From Siphonodentalium dalli (lineage: Eukaryota > Mollusca > Scaphopoda > Gadilida > Siphonodentaliidae), in assembly GCA_032622095.1 (NCBI GenBank), contig CP136062.1, forward strand, positions 197,849,887-197,913,886: a stretch of 64,000 nt of DNA. The letters run 5' to 3'. Shown in pieces: positions 22,901-37,900 of this stretch; within the stretch, counting starts at the first letter, position 1; every line of letters starts with the position of its first letter. The notes under the pieces are model-generated. The model made no database searches, had not been told where the DNA came from, and saw only the letters and a program-made list of their open reading frames with translations. Made by a program: the position numbers and the translations under genes.

Positions 22901-25900
22901 GTGCATCCCATGTTGATTCTACAAATGGAATGCACGTCATAAATGTTTTCTTTTGTTTTTGGTGGGTCCGTCCATCCGTCCCAACAAACATATCACCTTT
23001 GGAGTCCGTTGTCCTTAAATTTGGCAAGGTGATATAGCACAGCTTTGTGGATAAGACACCCGAAAACTATGGGTTTCGTCCATTCATTTTTACCATAATT
23101 ACGGCCCTTATTTGACTTGGGAATTTGTTAATGGTCTGTCCCTACAGACATCTCAGCTTAATTATAACTCCGGCATGGATCGGATTTGGGTGTGCTTTGC
23201 TATGTTCATAGCCCAGTTTAATGGGAAATGGTGCCCACTTACTGTGGGGTTTGTCCATTCATTGTTACAAGAGTAACGGCCCTTGTTAGACTTTCACTCT
23301 GCACAGACATTTTACATTGTAATTCCAGTAGCAATGGTCAGACTTGAATGTTATTTGGAATGTTAATAGATCACGATTGAATGATGGACACTGACATGTA
23401 TATTCGCGAATGAATACAATGGGTTTTATCAATTAATTTTTATCTATTGATTTTTTTTATCAATTGGTTTCATTTTATCAATGATGGATCTTCTTGAATT
23501 TAGAAATTAATAAAGAAATTGGATCCATATAAATATTTAGTGTTGCCTCACTAAACTAGACGTCGGGTGTCTGTTTTGGTGATCGTATGTTATTAACTTT
23601 AGTTCCATTTATAACATTGCATTCAACTTTGGTATATGGATTAATCACAAGAAAATATATTTGTATTTCACTAATTTGTCAGGTCCAATCATTTCTAACA
23701 GAGATATAAGACAATAGTTAACTGTTCTGAGTAGTGAGATGTGGAGGATTGTTGTATATTTACATACTAAGTGTTGTCATCACTAAATCCAGCATTCTGA
23801 TTGGTCGGCGCCCACGTGGCTAGTTGCAGTTATTTCTCGGTGAATGCGCAACGGCTCAATAACACCAAGCTCATAACAACATCGATTCGTCATTGGGTTT
23901 GGAAAGACGAACGCGTAATGTTTTGGGCGCATTTGGACTCGCGCAGGATTGACTTAATACATCATCGGGTTTCAATATGAAGAGAAATTGTTCCTATTAA
24001 CTTTTGCCAAGGATGCTATTGGGTATTTTGGGCTGTTTTTATCACGATACACTTTTCGATTTAAATACATTTACAAAAGTGGCTTTTTCGCTAATTGTAT
24101 ATAAATATAAGGATTAACTGTCATGTGGACTATTTTTATGGATATGTAACCGTGAGGTAAGTGGTCATAACTTGTATGTAAAACCCTTCGGGTTTTAAAC
24201 AAGTTATGTCCACTTACCTCACGGTTACATCTCCATAAAAACAGTCCACATGACAGTTAATCCTTATATTTATATATCAGTTTGTTACGACCAAGACCAT
24301 ACTGAGATACATGGTTAGACCGAACACGCTCTTAAGGCTACAACATCGCCGCATTTTTTGTTAAATAACTTGCAATAAATACTGAACCAAACTTTGGTTT
24401 CAACTTGAACTGTATGTTTTGTTAGCAGAAACCCACAATAGACAAACAGTTCCATTTGATTCAATTGGTGAAACCCACGTCACAATCAGGACGCACACAA
24501 TTTGAATGAATTCTGATATATATTGGCTGGTGTCACATGTACCACATTAGAGGTGTCATGATAACATTATTTGTGCTGCCTTGCGGAGGTGCCATTTAGT
24601 GACAATTCTCATTCATAATAGCTGGTAGTTAGAAATATAGTTCGTCGCTCCACTCGTCAATTTCGTGCACCAATATAAGTTAAATTGTTAACAGTCGCTC
24701 ATTAAGAAATCCTATAGCAATAACTTATCGATATCGAATTCACCATCAAAGTTATTGACACTGTACGTATAATATTATATAGACTCGCAGAAGCCATGCT
24801 GTTGTTTGTTTCTGTGTCGTCATCCTTATCCAGACATTTCAGTGGGCTTGAATTTATTGCATTTCAGGAACCAGACAATTGGTTCTGCGCGTCCGCAAGG
24901 AATCTAGTGTGGACGTTATGGCACTTTGGGAAAACGACAATGTTGTTTGTCCAAGTGTAAACTGTGGACCAGATGTCTTTCGGAGTGACGTCATCACACA
25001 GTGGAGCAACATGAACTTCAAAGAAGTAAGCTGAACTAAGTATTCATAATCAGCGCGTAGCAACGGATGGACGCCAATATAATACATGTATACATGCAGT
25101 ACTGTCCACCTTATACATGTCAATAATTACTTTCTAGTTGGGAAGCGGAATATGAATATTTCTCATTGCAAAATTAGATGTGGTTGTAGAGACCTGTACT
25201 GGGAAAATATCTTAAATATACATAATACGATGTAACGCACATAAATTACTATTTCTTCGGCTTCGGGGGTAAAATATATCTGTATTGAGTCGAGAACCCA
25301 CCCATCTAAGCTCAGCGTTATCAAATTTCGATTTTTGAAATATGTTATTTTTCACCACCTGGAATATTTGGCGGCCTGGCAAACATTCCGCTGACTTCTT
25401 CCAGAAATAGTATAGACATGCCAGGACGAGATGTGACGCAAGATCACGCTCCGTGTAAGATCAGTGCATCATTGGCGATCGCAAATTTATTCGGAATATA
25501 AGTCTCGCCATGCATCAACAAGAATACGGTATGTTGTGACAGTTGACGTGCGGATACATGCATGTATATATACTTATTACACATACGTAGCCATTATAAA
25601 CGCATATAAATCAGCTAATGTGTAGTAGTCGCGTGGTGTCAGCTTCCCGTCCATTTCCATTTAGCGGCTCCTCGTTCAGCGCTCACTCTACACTTGTTTC
25701 ATCGTACTTCCATGGTACTTCCATGTATGTTATAATGTATTATATTTCCGATTATTACTTAACTGTTAAATTGCGAGGAGCGGGACATATCTAACTGCTT
25801 AGCATTTAAATTGTGCCCCAATCCCTGTTTGCCATAAATTTGTTTTGTATTGGCAATAAAAGTTCGTTTGACCCAACCTCAGAATGGGGTGTGTACACAA

Positions 25901-28900
25901 ATCTCTAATAACGACAAAAATCCCCCAGACATGTTTGTTGTCTTTTGAATTAGTATCGGTGTCCCTCTATATATATATCTCCGTTTATAGAGAAACAATA
26001 AGCGGAAATTTTTTTGACAGATACTATATGTACATGGATTACAGAAAATGAAATTTAAAAATATATATGTTAAAATAATCTCACTCAGTGTCACTGTTCT
26101 GCTTGAGCTAGGTCAATAATATTCTGTTGAACCCTCCACATTGGAAGTACTCTTTGCTGTAATCACTTTCTCGCATCTTTTCGCTTGTGATGTTACTCCA
26201 ACTTCATTTAGTGTATGTAGGAATTTGTATGCCCAACACCTACGTAACACGCCTTTCGCATGACAGGCATATGAATTGTTGTATTTGGCGTGTCAAGTCG
26301 TCATTATTTTTCGAAATTTTATCGAGGCGGCGAAATGTTCGCTTTTTCGTAATGTTTTGGCCCTGGGCTCATGGATCCGCAAATATATGTATTGCTGTGG
26401 GTAGATTAGGTTACCACACATCTTCGGAATGCAAAACCGGCGATATTTTTATTGTCTAACTCCGAAAAACGACCTTTGAAAATTTAAAAATGTTCAGGTT
26501 CAGATTCGCAATATTCCCGATGATTTTGTTCAGGTTCAGACACAATTTTCGTTCGGGTTCGGACAAATTTTGTTCAGGTTCGGACAAATTTCGTTCAGGT
26601 TCGGACGCATCAAAACTTCACCTAGAAGTGACATGCCGAGGTGCAGTCGCGTTCGTATTGTGCGTGTTATGCATTGTTATATCTAAATATGTCAGCTGAA
26701 ATTTCCAAATATATTGGTGGTAAATTCTCCGAATTAATGGGATAAAAGCCACAGTTAAATATTCTGGAGGAATGTCGGCTATACACCACCTAGTGCACGG
26801 GGAATGAAATTACATTGCCATATTAAATATGAGCAACAGTGCATGGTAATATTAGTTATCTTCTGCAATATCGGGGGTAGGCTACATGGATATGTAATAC
26901 ATGTTTCTCGATTTTGAACACCGAGGCGGAGCCAAGGGGTTTCAAAAAGAGACATCCGGGTATTAAATCTCCATGTATCACACGATGTTGGCAGAGATAA
27001 CGATGTTGTCCCCACATCAATAGCTACCACGTGGTGTGCTTTTCATAGGTTATCAGATAAATTCACAACAATCAGCACAAATAAGAATAATTCAGTATCC
27101 GATCGATCCTGTGTCAGGTGACGTCAATCTCAGCGTGCTAGAACAACGTCACGATTAGTGAAACTGCTAGTTCAAGGGTAACTCATAACCCCGATGTTTC
27201 ACGTGCTATTATACCCCCATTGTCAAGAGTTACGGGGGACATGGTGCATGATTTAAACGTAACGTTGTTGTCAATCAGATTGATAGTTACAAGCGGCTGT
27301 GGGGACAAGTGTTTTTGTTATATGTTTCTCTATGAAATAGCCGTGATTTTTTGCCAGGACTTTGACATGGATAACACTTTCCAAACTTTGCTTAGATATT
27401 GTTATCTCACTGTAGATACTTCTGTTTAAAAAAGGTAAACAATTATTGGCGCGTGTATTATCAATGGAACTACTCGAAATTCCGCGGAATTTTGAAAATA
27501 GTTCATTACTGCGATAAGTTCTAAAAATAAAAAATGATCCCGTTTTATTACGTATTCAGTCGATATTTGTTAATTGGGTTTCTGTGTGTAATATTTAACC
27601 ATTGGGTATGCACTATTCTTTTAGGCGCAAGTAGGTCATTTTCCACCCAAATTTAGTCATGCTTAATTTGCCAACGGAAACAGCTGATATTGTTTGCATC
27701 GTTTGCATCGTTTGCATCGTTTGCATCGCTATATACTTCGGCGTCTAAATTCTTGTTTCGATAGACAAATACTTGTAGTTTTGCAGAATTGCTTACCATA
27801 AGTATAACATATAGAGAACACCTATGGTTTCTCGAATAATATATTCCTGAAATATCACCGCTCGTGAAGATTCGCATATTGCAGGTATTATTCGGCAAAC
27901 CATATAGGTATTCTCTATGTTCGCATAGTGCTGAATAGAACGCAACATGTTCGGGCTCTAATTAGTAGTCGTGTGACAAATGGTTTAACTTGTAACTGGA
28001 TTCAGCAAATGAGGCGAAACACATAAGGCTTATATTGAAAAGAATATGTTTGGTATGAATACCCAAATATATCATTCAGGTATTGATACAAAACATGGTA
28101 TCTATTGTCTATCTATCATTTTGTTTTTTCAGATAGCTGCTAAAACAAAATGAAATACAACTGTTATTACTGCTCTTTCGGAAGTGAGGCCATTCAACAT
28201 GCCACGTGTTCCCCATTTATCGTTTTTTTTTTACGAATAGAAGATAATCAATACACAAAACACAATAATAACGCGACTGCACCTCGGCATGTCACTTCTA
28301 TGCGAGGTTTTTGATGCGTCCGAACGAAATTTGTCCGAACCCGAAAAAAAATTGTGTCTGAACCTGAACAAAATCATCGGGAATATTGCGTATCTGAACC
28401 TGAACATTTTGAAATTTTCAAAGGTCGTTTTTCGGAGTTAGACAATAAAAATATCGCCGGTTTTGCATTCCGAAGATGTGTGGTAACCTAATCTACCCAC
28501 AACAATACATAAATTTGCGGATCCATGAGCCCAGGGCCAAAAAATTACGAAAAAGCGAACATTTCGCTGCCTCGATAAAATTTCGAAAAATTATGACGAC
28601 TTGACACGCCAAATACAACAATTCACATGCCTGTCATGCAAAAGGCGTGTTACGTAGGTGTTGGGTATACAAATTCATACATAACTGTTTAAAGGTGTAT
28701 CACCGAAAGATGTCGTTAATTGATGCTTGGAGACAATATATACACTTACCGTTTATCTTCTTTACTGCGCGCCGCCAACTTGGAATGTCCGAACCTAATC
28801 GGGTATCCGACAGTGACTTTTGTCGGTTCAATTCAGTCTGAATTATTCTAAGATACCTAACTGTTCCGTTTGTCACGAATCATTCGGGGGTTTAATTAAC

Positions 28901-31900
28901 TATATTTAAATACTTCCAGTAATTATAAGTAAGTAAATGATTGCATTGTTACGACGATTTTCAATAATACTAAACCCAGGATGAATATATATAAATAGTA
29001 GGGTATAACAAAATGGTTTCTCCATCTGACGAAGCCAAATGACTATAAACAAAAATTCGACGACGCACACAGGTAATCTATATTCCGGGCCGAGATGGAT
29101 GGAAAGCTTGTATTGTGAGGCTGGATTCGTAATTTTGAGTTTGAACCCAAGGTTTAATATCGAAAATGAAATGGTTGATTTGCCGTTCGTGCGCGTACTC
29201 GGGTACTGAATTGTATAAATGAAGTTGTATACATATTTATTACACGCTTGTTCCTAGAAGTACAATGTTATTGCTGTTCCATATTTACAAATCCGTATGG
29301 AACGTACGTTCCATACGCATGTCGTTGACGTAAAATGACGTACATAACGTTCGCCTCAACCATGAAACTGGAACTATTTAAATAAAAGAATCATCACAGA
29401 TGACAAACACGCCCTGTATGAGCCTAAATAAATATTCTAATCCTGTATTTTTAATGCACGGATTCTAGGACGCGAGGCGTGTAATAAACACAGGTCGACA
29501 CGATGTGTAAATGGGTTTGTCGATACGGCACTCGTGCTGTATATATCGACAAACCCATTTACACATCGTGTCGTTCTGTGTATGTATGGTGATAGCGAAT
29601 GTAGTTACATTGTACTTATACACATCTTCGGAATCAGAAGTGCTATATTTGCGACTAACGGAACAATAGGAATATATCAATCTTCATTGATTGCATAATT
29701 ATATGAATGAATACTTCCGCGATCCATGCATTGTCATTTCCACCTTTGTTCATTTTCAAGACAAATGAATCAATAAATCTATAAATGTGAAGTAAATGAG
29801 GTTATAACATTCAATGGTCCGATGGTTCTGAAATATTGTGTCACAATAATCGCTTGTACCAAATTTCACAAAGAAGTTCCTGACATATTTTGAGAAAATC
29901 CATTTTTAAAATACCAGGAAATTTTGGCAAAACGTGCGTCTGACCCTTAATCGGTAAAGAACCACCACACCATGTAGAGTGGACCGGTGCATGTTGTAGT
30001 CCGTGCGATCGAAATCACTGTAGATGAGAATATTCACATTGGATAAACAGTACAAACCACTTACCTGAAGCAGGTATCGACGAGGCGAGAGTCTACTTTT
30101 AGATTAAAATAATGCAGAATAAAATAATCAATAACATAAAAACAAGTTTTCTGACTGGAAGACGGATTAGTGACAACTATGAATGCAACTTTATACTGTG
30201 CTGGCTTCATTTGAGCGAACGACTCTGTTTTTGGAAATAAACGGCCCATGATCACTTCAGAAAATAATTTTCTCGCAAACATTCCCTCTTCAAATGTCAT
30301 TTTAACACATACACAGCATCGGTCGGAAATCCCACTTTGTTGCAACGGAAATGCCGTTTTTGTTTCAGCACATACATGTTTCGACATTACCTGGGCTTCG
30401 GTGTTTTCACAATAAGAAAGTATAGACTATTTATTTGGACACTCTCTCGTCGGTCACTGTACATCTAGTTGTCGAAGTTTCTGATCAGTAGTTGCGGAAA
30501 ATATGTACATCAAACTGTGATGATGGGATTTGTGTACAAAGACGAAACCATGCATTAGGTTTCCATAGTATAGGCATGTTCCACCTCCCGATGGTCATTA
30601 TTAACATTCAGGATACACAGGATGAAGACATTGTTCCGTTCTACATCCGTGTTCCGATTTATAGAGACAAGATGTTCTTATTCAAGCACCTAACGTAATT
30701 GTGATCAACTATGTGTAAAGGTACTCAATCCGATTCGATGGTCCCCATATAATCAGATTCCAACAACAACAACATTTTTAGAAATGCCGCTTCAGTTATC
30801 ATAATCGATTAATTGCCCAAAAATAATGCTAACCACTGTCAACTATATATTAGAATATTGCCCGAAACGTGTTATTTATCAACATGTTGTTCGACGAAAT
30901 TTGGCCTTATTACCAACAGAAAGCCTCTTGATTTTAGAGTTATCCATCTTCATCCGCAATTTGGTCCGAGACGGTCGACTGTTTACTGGGCCACAATCAA
31001 TTCTCGATGGTGAAAAATGATAGATGCAAAAATCAATATCTAATAACTCTGAGCTTTGATGGGTGGGTTCCTCGACTCGAATCAAATATTTTTTACCACA
31101 TTAGTATAGAATTACATGCTGTAGTTCATCGAAAAACATGGTATGCAATTGAAGACTTCTGTCATTTTATCGGGTAGAATCTGGGGAACAACATATCCAA
31201 AATCCGCCTTGGGGAAACTTTTCTATCCAAGATGGCGTACAAAATGGATGTTGGTATCGGCAATTGCTTCATTTCCTCGGTAGGTGCACCAATTAATACC
31301 AAATGCTTAATAAATATAAATATTGACAAACAATGATTGGTCGTAAAATAAACCATATTTGTAGAATGTCTGTCCGAAAATGGCAGCCAAAATGGACAAA
31401 ACCGAATGAAATTTACATTTTGTTCAAAAAGCAATATATAGCTAGTCCTATAACAAACGTTCGAATTGTTCGAGAAATAATCAGTACAGAGTATAGGAAA
31501 AACTGTTGATCAGAGATGTACGAATTCACTCTAATGCATCTCGCGAGAGGGCAATCGAAAGCAGGGTCTCGTGCAACTGTTAAATCTGGACTTTGGACGC
31601 ACAGAAACGGGTAAATATTGCAGTTGTATATGAGCTTTTTATCTTGAACCGTGTGATTATAAGTGTAATTAAACATCTAAATGCGATTTAACAGGGATGT
31701 ATTGATTATATGAACCTAACCGTACAAACTTGTAACAAGCTAGATTTGGTATCGTTGGAAAGAGGAGACCTTCGTATATATATATAACACTAGCAGGTTA
31801 GCCCGCCACTGGCGGCATTCTCAGAAACATGACTATATGAGAGTATATGAGCGTATATGAGCAAGGACACGGGCGCCTGCGAAATTGGACACGATTTGAC

Positions 31901-34900
31901 CCGTCCAAAACACTCCCCGGACAAAAGTACACCTATTTTCGTCGAAATCCGCCAGTTTTACCCGATTTAACCTTGAATTGACTATTATGAAGGTCAAGAT
32001 CAGGTCCTGATCACGATTTGATAAAGGCGAATATTTGTATACATGTAATTGAAGATCTACTATACTCCAACATTGTAGAAATATCACGGACATGTCACAT
32101 TAGAATGAGTTAACTAATATTGTTACCCAATAGTAGAGTTTTACTTCGTAAATCATTGGGATTTAGAATTAACTGGTTAACCCCAAATTCGCGTTTGTAA
32201 CGCCACAACGAACTGTTGCCGCCCTGAATTAACTGTTGCCCGGTTTGCAATCACGGTCAGCTTTCGTGACGTCGCGAGTGAACCCGAGCGAACTGTTGAC
32301 AAAGCAATTATTTCATGTCTTTTGGGAACAGGCAAAATTGTTGTCAATTTTGACTGCTCCCAAAATACACATGAAATAGTTGCTTACTGAAGTAAATCAG
32401 AAACCATCTGGGACGAACAGTCGGCAGACAGATTTAACATTAATTTGTTTTTGTATGAAACGACTGAGTTCTGGTTATTTTTTTGATTTTTTTTTTTTTT
32501 GGCCCGGATCTATTGCGGACCACTCTTATCGGCTGAGCACCCCAAAAGAGGTGACCCACTCTTACGAGATGGTCAAATTGTCTGTCGGGGTCCTCAGGCT
32601 GCGAACCAATAACGTGGAAGTCCCGTCCGATGGGGTGACCATCATCATCTGGCTCACGGAACAAAAAAACAACTGTCGGCATTACATTGACCATTCGGCC
32701 CATTTGCAACAACGCCACGTTGCCTATATCGCGGCGTTGCGAACACTTTGGGGTTTTGTTATAATAACTAATAGATTGTCATGATATTGAAGCATCTGGG
32801 GAATGATATGTAGATGTCAGCTTATATTTGCACATTCCGTATACAATTCGCTTAATTTTGGTACCCGAGGCCGGACGTTTTTTGCATTTTTGTTTCATTG
32901 ACATATTTTCAACTGTTTTAAACATATTTGTTTATATGTTGTGGCTTGTTGCAATATGAGAAGCACTAATACATTCAATATTGTTATAATTACCTCCATA
33001 AGTTGATATAAAATGGAAAAATAGTGAATATTGTGGAGGTGGGTCCCAAAATTTTCATTGATTTTTTTTTTTCGCGCAAATTTTTGTTATTGTTTCTGTT
33101 TCAGCTTGCTTGGCAGTTTTTATAATGAAAATTGTCTAGTTCACGGTGTAGTTCAATAAAAAAAAATACCTCAGATAGCTCTAGGGTAGGGTGAACTTAA
33201 TGCAGTCTGACAATATCAGCTAACAACTCATGACAGAATATTAATTACAATAATCTTATACTCTTTATTCATACAGTTAGTTGATGTATGAGTGTAATGT
33301 ATGAAATAAGTATTTGTATCAGTGTTTGTACACTAAAATTAATTGCATATCAGCATATGTGATACAATTATGGCCATGTGACCCTCAACGCAGGGCAACT
33401 CATTTTATTTTTAACCCTTCGAACATTATGGCCCCAGAGCATTAGTAGCACCGCTCCCACTCGTTCAGATAACCGCCGGTATTCTCAATGTATCAGAATA
33501 ATGTAGAGTTAATAATATATAGTAGACACAGGTAGACATATAATAGTAAATCAAGAGTACAGTCGGTATACTGTAAAGAGAAGACCAAATTGGAGTTATC
33601 TTCCCTACACCAACACAATGACGTTATGCTTACTGTGACCTCATCTCCACGGTCACATGTCACTAAAGTGCACATCCGTGTATATGGATTTGGCACTAAA
33701 TTGACCATCCGCGTTCAAACTCAAAGGGTTAAACATTATTTTAGGCCTAGTCCTAAGTCGTAATGCGAAGTCGGGTCGGTGGTCATGCAGGCATACATAA
33801 AAGCTAATTCATATGCACATTTTCCTTTTTGGTATTAGTATAGGCTCTAGGCCTACTAGTTGATGCTGGTTGATGTCTGAAAAAAAGATAAATTTAATTT
33901 TGTGTAATTTTTTATTCTATTATAGGCCCTAACACTGGCCCTAGTTATTTTTTGTTGTCATTCCAGGGGATTCAACATATTTTTCATCTACTCACACAGA
34001 TGAATAGGCTGGGTTATAAATTTACCAATATAATCACATCATATTCTACCTTTGTTGATAGCTTAGAGTTTAATTTAGTTGAGATTATCGCTGATTACTG
34101 CTGATTGTCGCATAATTATCAGCCAAGAAAATATTTGTCTTGTACATGTTTGTAAACAGGAAGTAACATTTAATTTGGTCTTTCAAAGAAGGGACCAATA
34201 TAGAGCGGTTGGTCGTTTTTACAGAGGGGACCAACATAAAGCGTTGGGGTTTTGGGGTGGGTGTCTAAAATTTTATGAAAAAAAAATGCAAGAAAGGGTG
34301 GGTGGGTGTAAAAAAAATGGAAATGTAAAAAAACCACCCCCACGTCTCGCAACTTTTTTACGCCCCCCCCCCCCCCCCCTGAGTACAACACGTAATTATG
34401 TTTTAGATGGAAGAATTTAAATTGTTTCGATGCTAATTTCGAGCGATAAGGCTGCGTTGATTGTAAACAAACGCTCTTTTACAACGACACTGCGGATACG
34501 AACGCTCTTTAACTATCAAACGCGATTAACCCAACAATGCCAAGGACGGTGGCAGTTTACGGGGGAAGGAGTGTTCGCATGGGCTCGCGAATGGTCCCGT
34601 GTACTTAACAACAGGCTTGTATATTACCAATACGTATTTTCACTTCTAAGTGGTTATCCAATATGTTGCTTTCGTCGTGGTATGTCTTATCCAATATGTT
34701 GCATTCGTCGTGGCGGCCATTTTTACAGCCATTTCATGGCCGCGATTATATTTTTGTCTGTCCATGTCACTCTATTCACTCCCCTCTATTATATATAACA
34801 CTCGGTTGGTGTTGACGCCAGAACTTGTAAAAATTGCAACCTAATTGGTCTACCAGTAGCTATCCAGTCTGTACGACATTCGTCGCTGCGTGCATGTACT

Positions 34901-37900
34901 TCATTCTACTGATACGCCAACTGATGCTGTGATGATGTACGACTTTAACCCTTTACCCAACAGAAGGGCCCTGTGCCAATGCATTCTCTTATATATGCGA
35001 GTCGACCATAGGTCGCCTCGCATATATAAGAGAATGCATTGGCTTAACACATTAAAAATTATAAAATTGTTAAAGAATGTAAGAAAAAATGGTAAAAAGT
35101 CTTTAAAAAAGATTTTTTTTAGGCCAATGCATTCTCTTATATATGCGAGGCGACCTATGGTCGACTCGCATATATAAGAGAATGCATTGGCACAGGGCAT
35201 AACTGTAACTATCACAATGTGGTCAAGGAGCCGGTTCCAATGATATCCATATTTGTATGGTTCTATTGAGACAGACCGAAGATATTTTAGGCTGTTGAAG
35301 CTTTATTTGGCCGGTTTTGGCCGGTTTGTTGGGTAAAGGGTTAAATTGTATTCTTCTCACTCGTCTTTTTCGTTGTCTTTTCGTGCATCATATTTATCAC
35401 TACAGTCAATGGGGAAATTGTATTATTAGGTGATATGTAGACAATATATACATCGTGCATCTCAGTTTGCTGAGAAACAACATTCGTTCAGGCATGCGAG
35501 AACATACATCACCAACTGAGTCAATTGTCCGGGTTGTCGTTCAGCAAAAGTACGATATAAAGGGCGTGTTATATTACAATATCGTTCATCGTTGTCAGTT
35601 TGTGTGTTTGGTATGGATATAATATAATAAAATGACGCCTGTATACGGATAATTATGTATAGCAATTCAGTATAAAATTAAATATGAATCAATCAATTTA
35701 TTTAGGAAAGAACCATTCGGCTCTTAGTTCCCGTTTTGCATAACGGAAATTGACACAGTCAGTACTGTTTTTAGTTCACTTTCTCGCAGTCTCTTGTACT
35801 CACAGTCACTCACAGTCAGTAACCACTGCAATACAATGAACATAGCAAAAGAAGAAAACAATTGTATTCAGTCAACATAATTTGTTTAATACACAAATTA
35901 ATGTTTGCATCACTTTTCATAAAATGATAATGGAGTCTATGTTCCGGTCTCAATTCAGTTACTTCAAAATGAAATAAAAATAATATTACGGAATCTTATC
36001 TTTCTCTTGAAAATAATCCCAATAGTAGTCCCCAGTTTCTTTCGAAATGGTGACTTTTAAATTAACCTTTGATGCAAACTGCTCTGCCTTTAATTGCTGT
36101 ATTACGATTCTGAGAATTCCTTCAGTACTGGGTTCACAATTTGGGTTATTATTATAGATATCTCTCTTTAATAGCAGATTTAAATAATTCAAGGTATAAT
36201 TTTCTTTTCCTGAAATGATTATGCATCTTTAACACATGTGATCGGTATTTTCGGTCAAAAATTATGCAAATCGGAAGAAAGTCGTAGCATAAATCGGAAA
36301 TAAGGCAAATCCTCGAGTACGTGTGAATTCCATGATATTCGGTTAGTGTTGTTATCTTTTGCTGTGCGTTTTGGAATCAGGGAGCTAATTGTGTTCCAGA
36401 GTCGGGGAGCGAGTGCACCGTGGAATGCTAGAGGTGAAGGTAACTGAAGAATGACATTTGCCTCATACATGTGGAATGTTATTAAAGGATGAAATCTTGT
36501 TTATTTGATTTGTACATCATATCAAAATAATTTAAACTGGTGAATTAATGGGGGACTGGATTTTTGTGAGTGGAAAATTTATTTAACTAGCTGCTGTAAT
36601 TCTGGGCTTTTCCAGATAACATTTGGCTGTGTGATAGCCCTGTCGGATTTATTTTAAAAAGTAAACACATGACCTATGATTTTTCTTGCAATTTCGTGAT
36701 CAACAAAAATCGTTGCATTCAACGAGAATAAAAACTCATATGACCGCTCTGGAAGGATATGGAGGTTGGGCAATCAAACTATTCAGGAAGTTACAGAATG
36801 TGCCCATCTTGGTTTAATTCAGGACAAGTTTGCGAAGCAGGTCAATTCCGCCTCGTCTGTGTCGACAAAAATGAGGAATAACTTTTTCAATATCATGGGT
36901 AACAAACTTATGAAATCCACTACATCCATCACCATGACAAATGTCCTCAAAACTGTTGTTCTACCGAGAGCTCTTTACGGTGTCGAGGTGGTTCCTTTTG
37001 ATCAAAGTTCCGCCATCACCGTTATGAACAAAGCCGCCAGAACATTGCCTCAAATACACACAATCCCTCCCAAAACGAGCGTCAACTAGGCTCTCGCTAG
37101 GTCTTCTTGGATTTCTACCAATTGAATATCAACTGCATATCAAAAAACTTTGCTTCCTGGGACGTCTTATCCATCGACCGTTTGACCATCAATTACCATT
37201 ACGACTGTTTCACCTGAAAGCACACCTGACAGACTATACAATCGCTCTAGTGGTTTTGTCCAGGAAATGTTCTCCATATTAGCCAACTACGATCTTTTGG
37301 ATTATTTGAACGACTACCTGGACCATGGGGTCTTCCCAAAACTGTCAACGTGGATAACTCTTGTGAAGGCAGCTGTCAGGGGAACGTTCATTTCCTCGTG
37401 GCAGACCAAAGTTTCGTCCGATCCATCCTTGCGAATTCTGTGGAAAGTTCACCCTAATCCCATATACAGTATGGAAACTTCTCCATGGAAAAGCTTAAAT
37501 GTCGAAATATCTCGAAATCTTAGTACTGCTTCTCAACAGGACAACTTATGCCAACAATTTAGTGTGTCATCTCTGCAACGAAGTGTACTCGAACGAAATC
37601 GACCATGCCCTGTTCGTATGCTCTTCTCCAGCCGCTCTCATCATCATCAAATCTTTTTGGGAAGGGATTATCTCTCGTTTCGGCATCCCGAATATTTTTA
37701 CCTTCGTCGTTAGCCAAAGATGACTTGGTAGCAACCCTCCTCGGAAGTTCTCTGGAAACCCCAACAGAACACATATCCCACTGCCTCAAGGAACTAGTAC
37801 TATATTCTGCGAAGTTCCTGTACGTTCTCAGCACAATGATCAGGAATGGCGTACAGCAACCCGTGTCACGTCCATTGTAATTATCTTCTCAACACCCACG

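Noticed and set aside
24854-25123. 89-codon minus-strand ORF
   Set aside because: Shadow of plus-strand exon 2, which has consensus splice sites and fits the gene's phase.
26187-26459. 90-codon ORF at the left arm of the 2.5-kb inverted repeat
   Set aside because: It lies within repeated arm sequence, the other arm's copy is degraded and no domain is visible.
32380-32784. 134-codon plus-strand ORF
   Set aside because: It runs through the T tract of the A-tailed retrosequence (poly-Phe) and joins unrelated flanks.
34890-35215. Opposite-strand ORF pair of 95 and 104 codons
   Set aside because: Both read through the palindromic core of MITE copy 3; symmetric sequence gives symmetric open frames.
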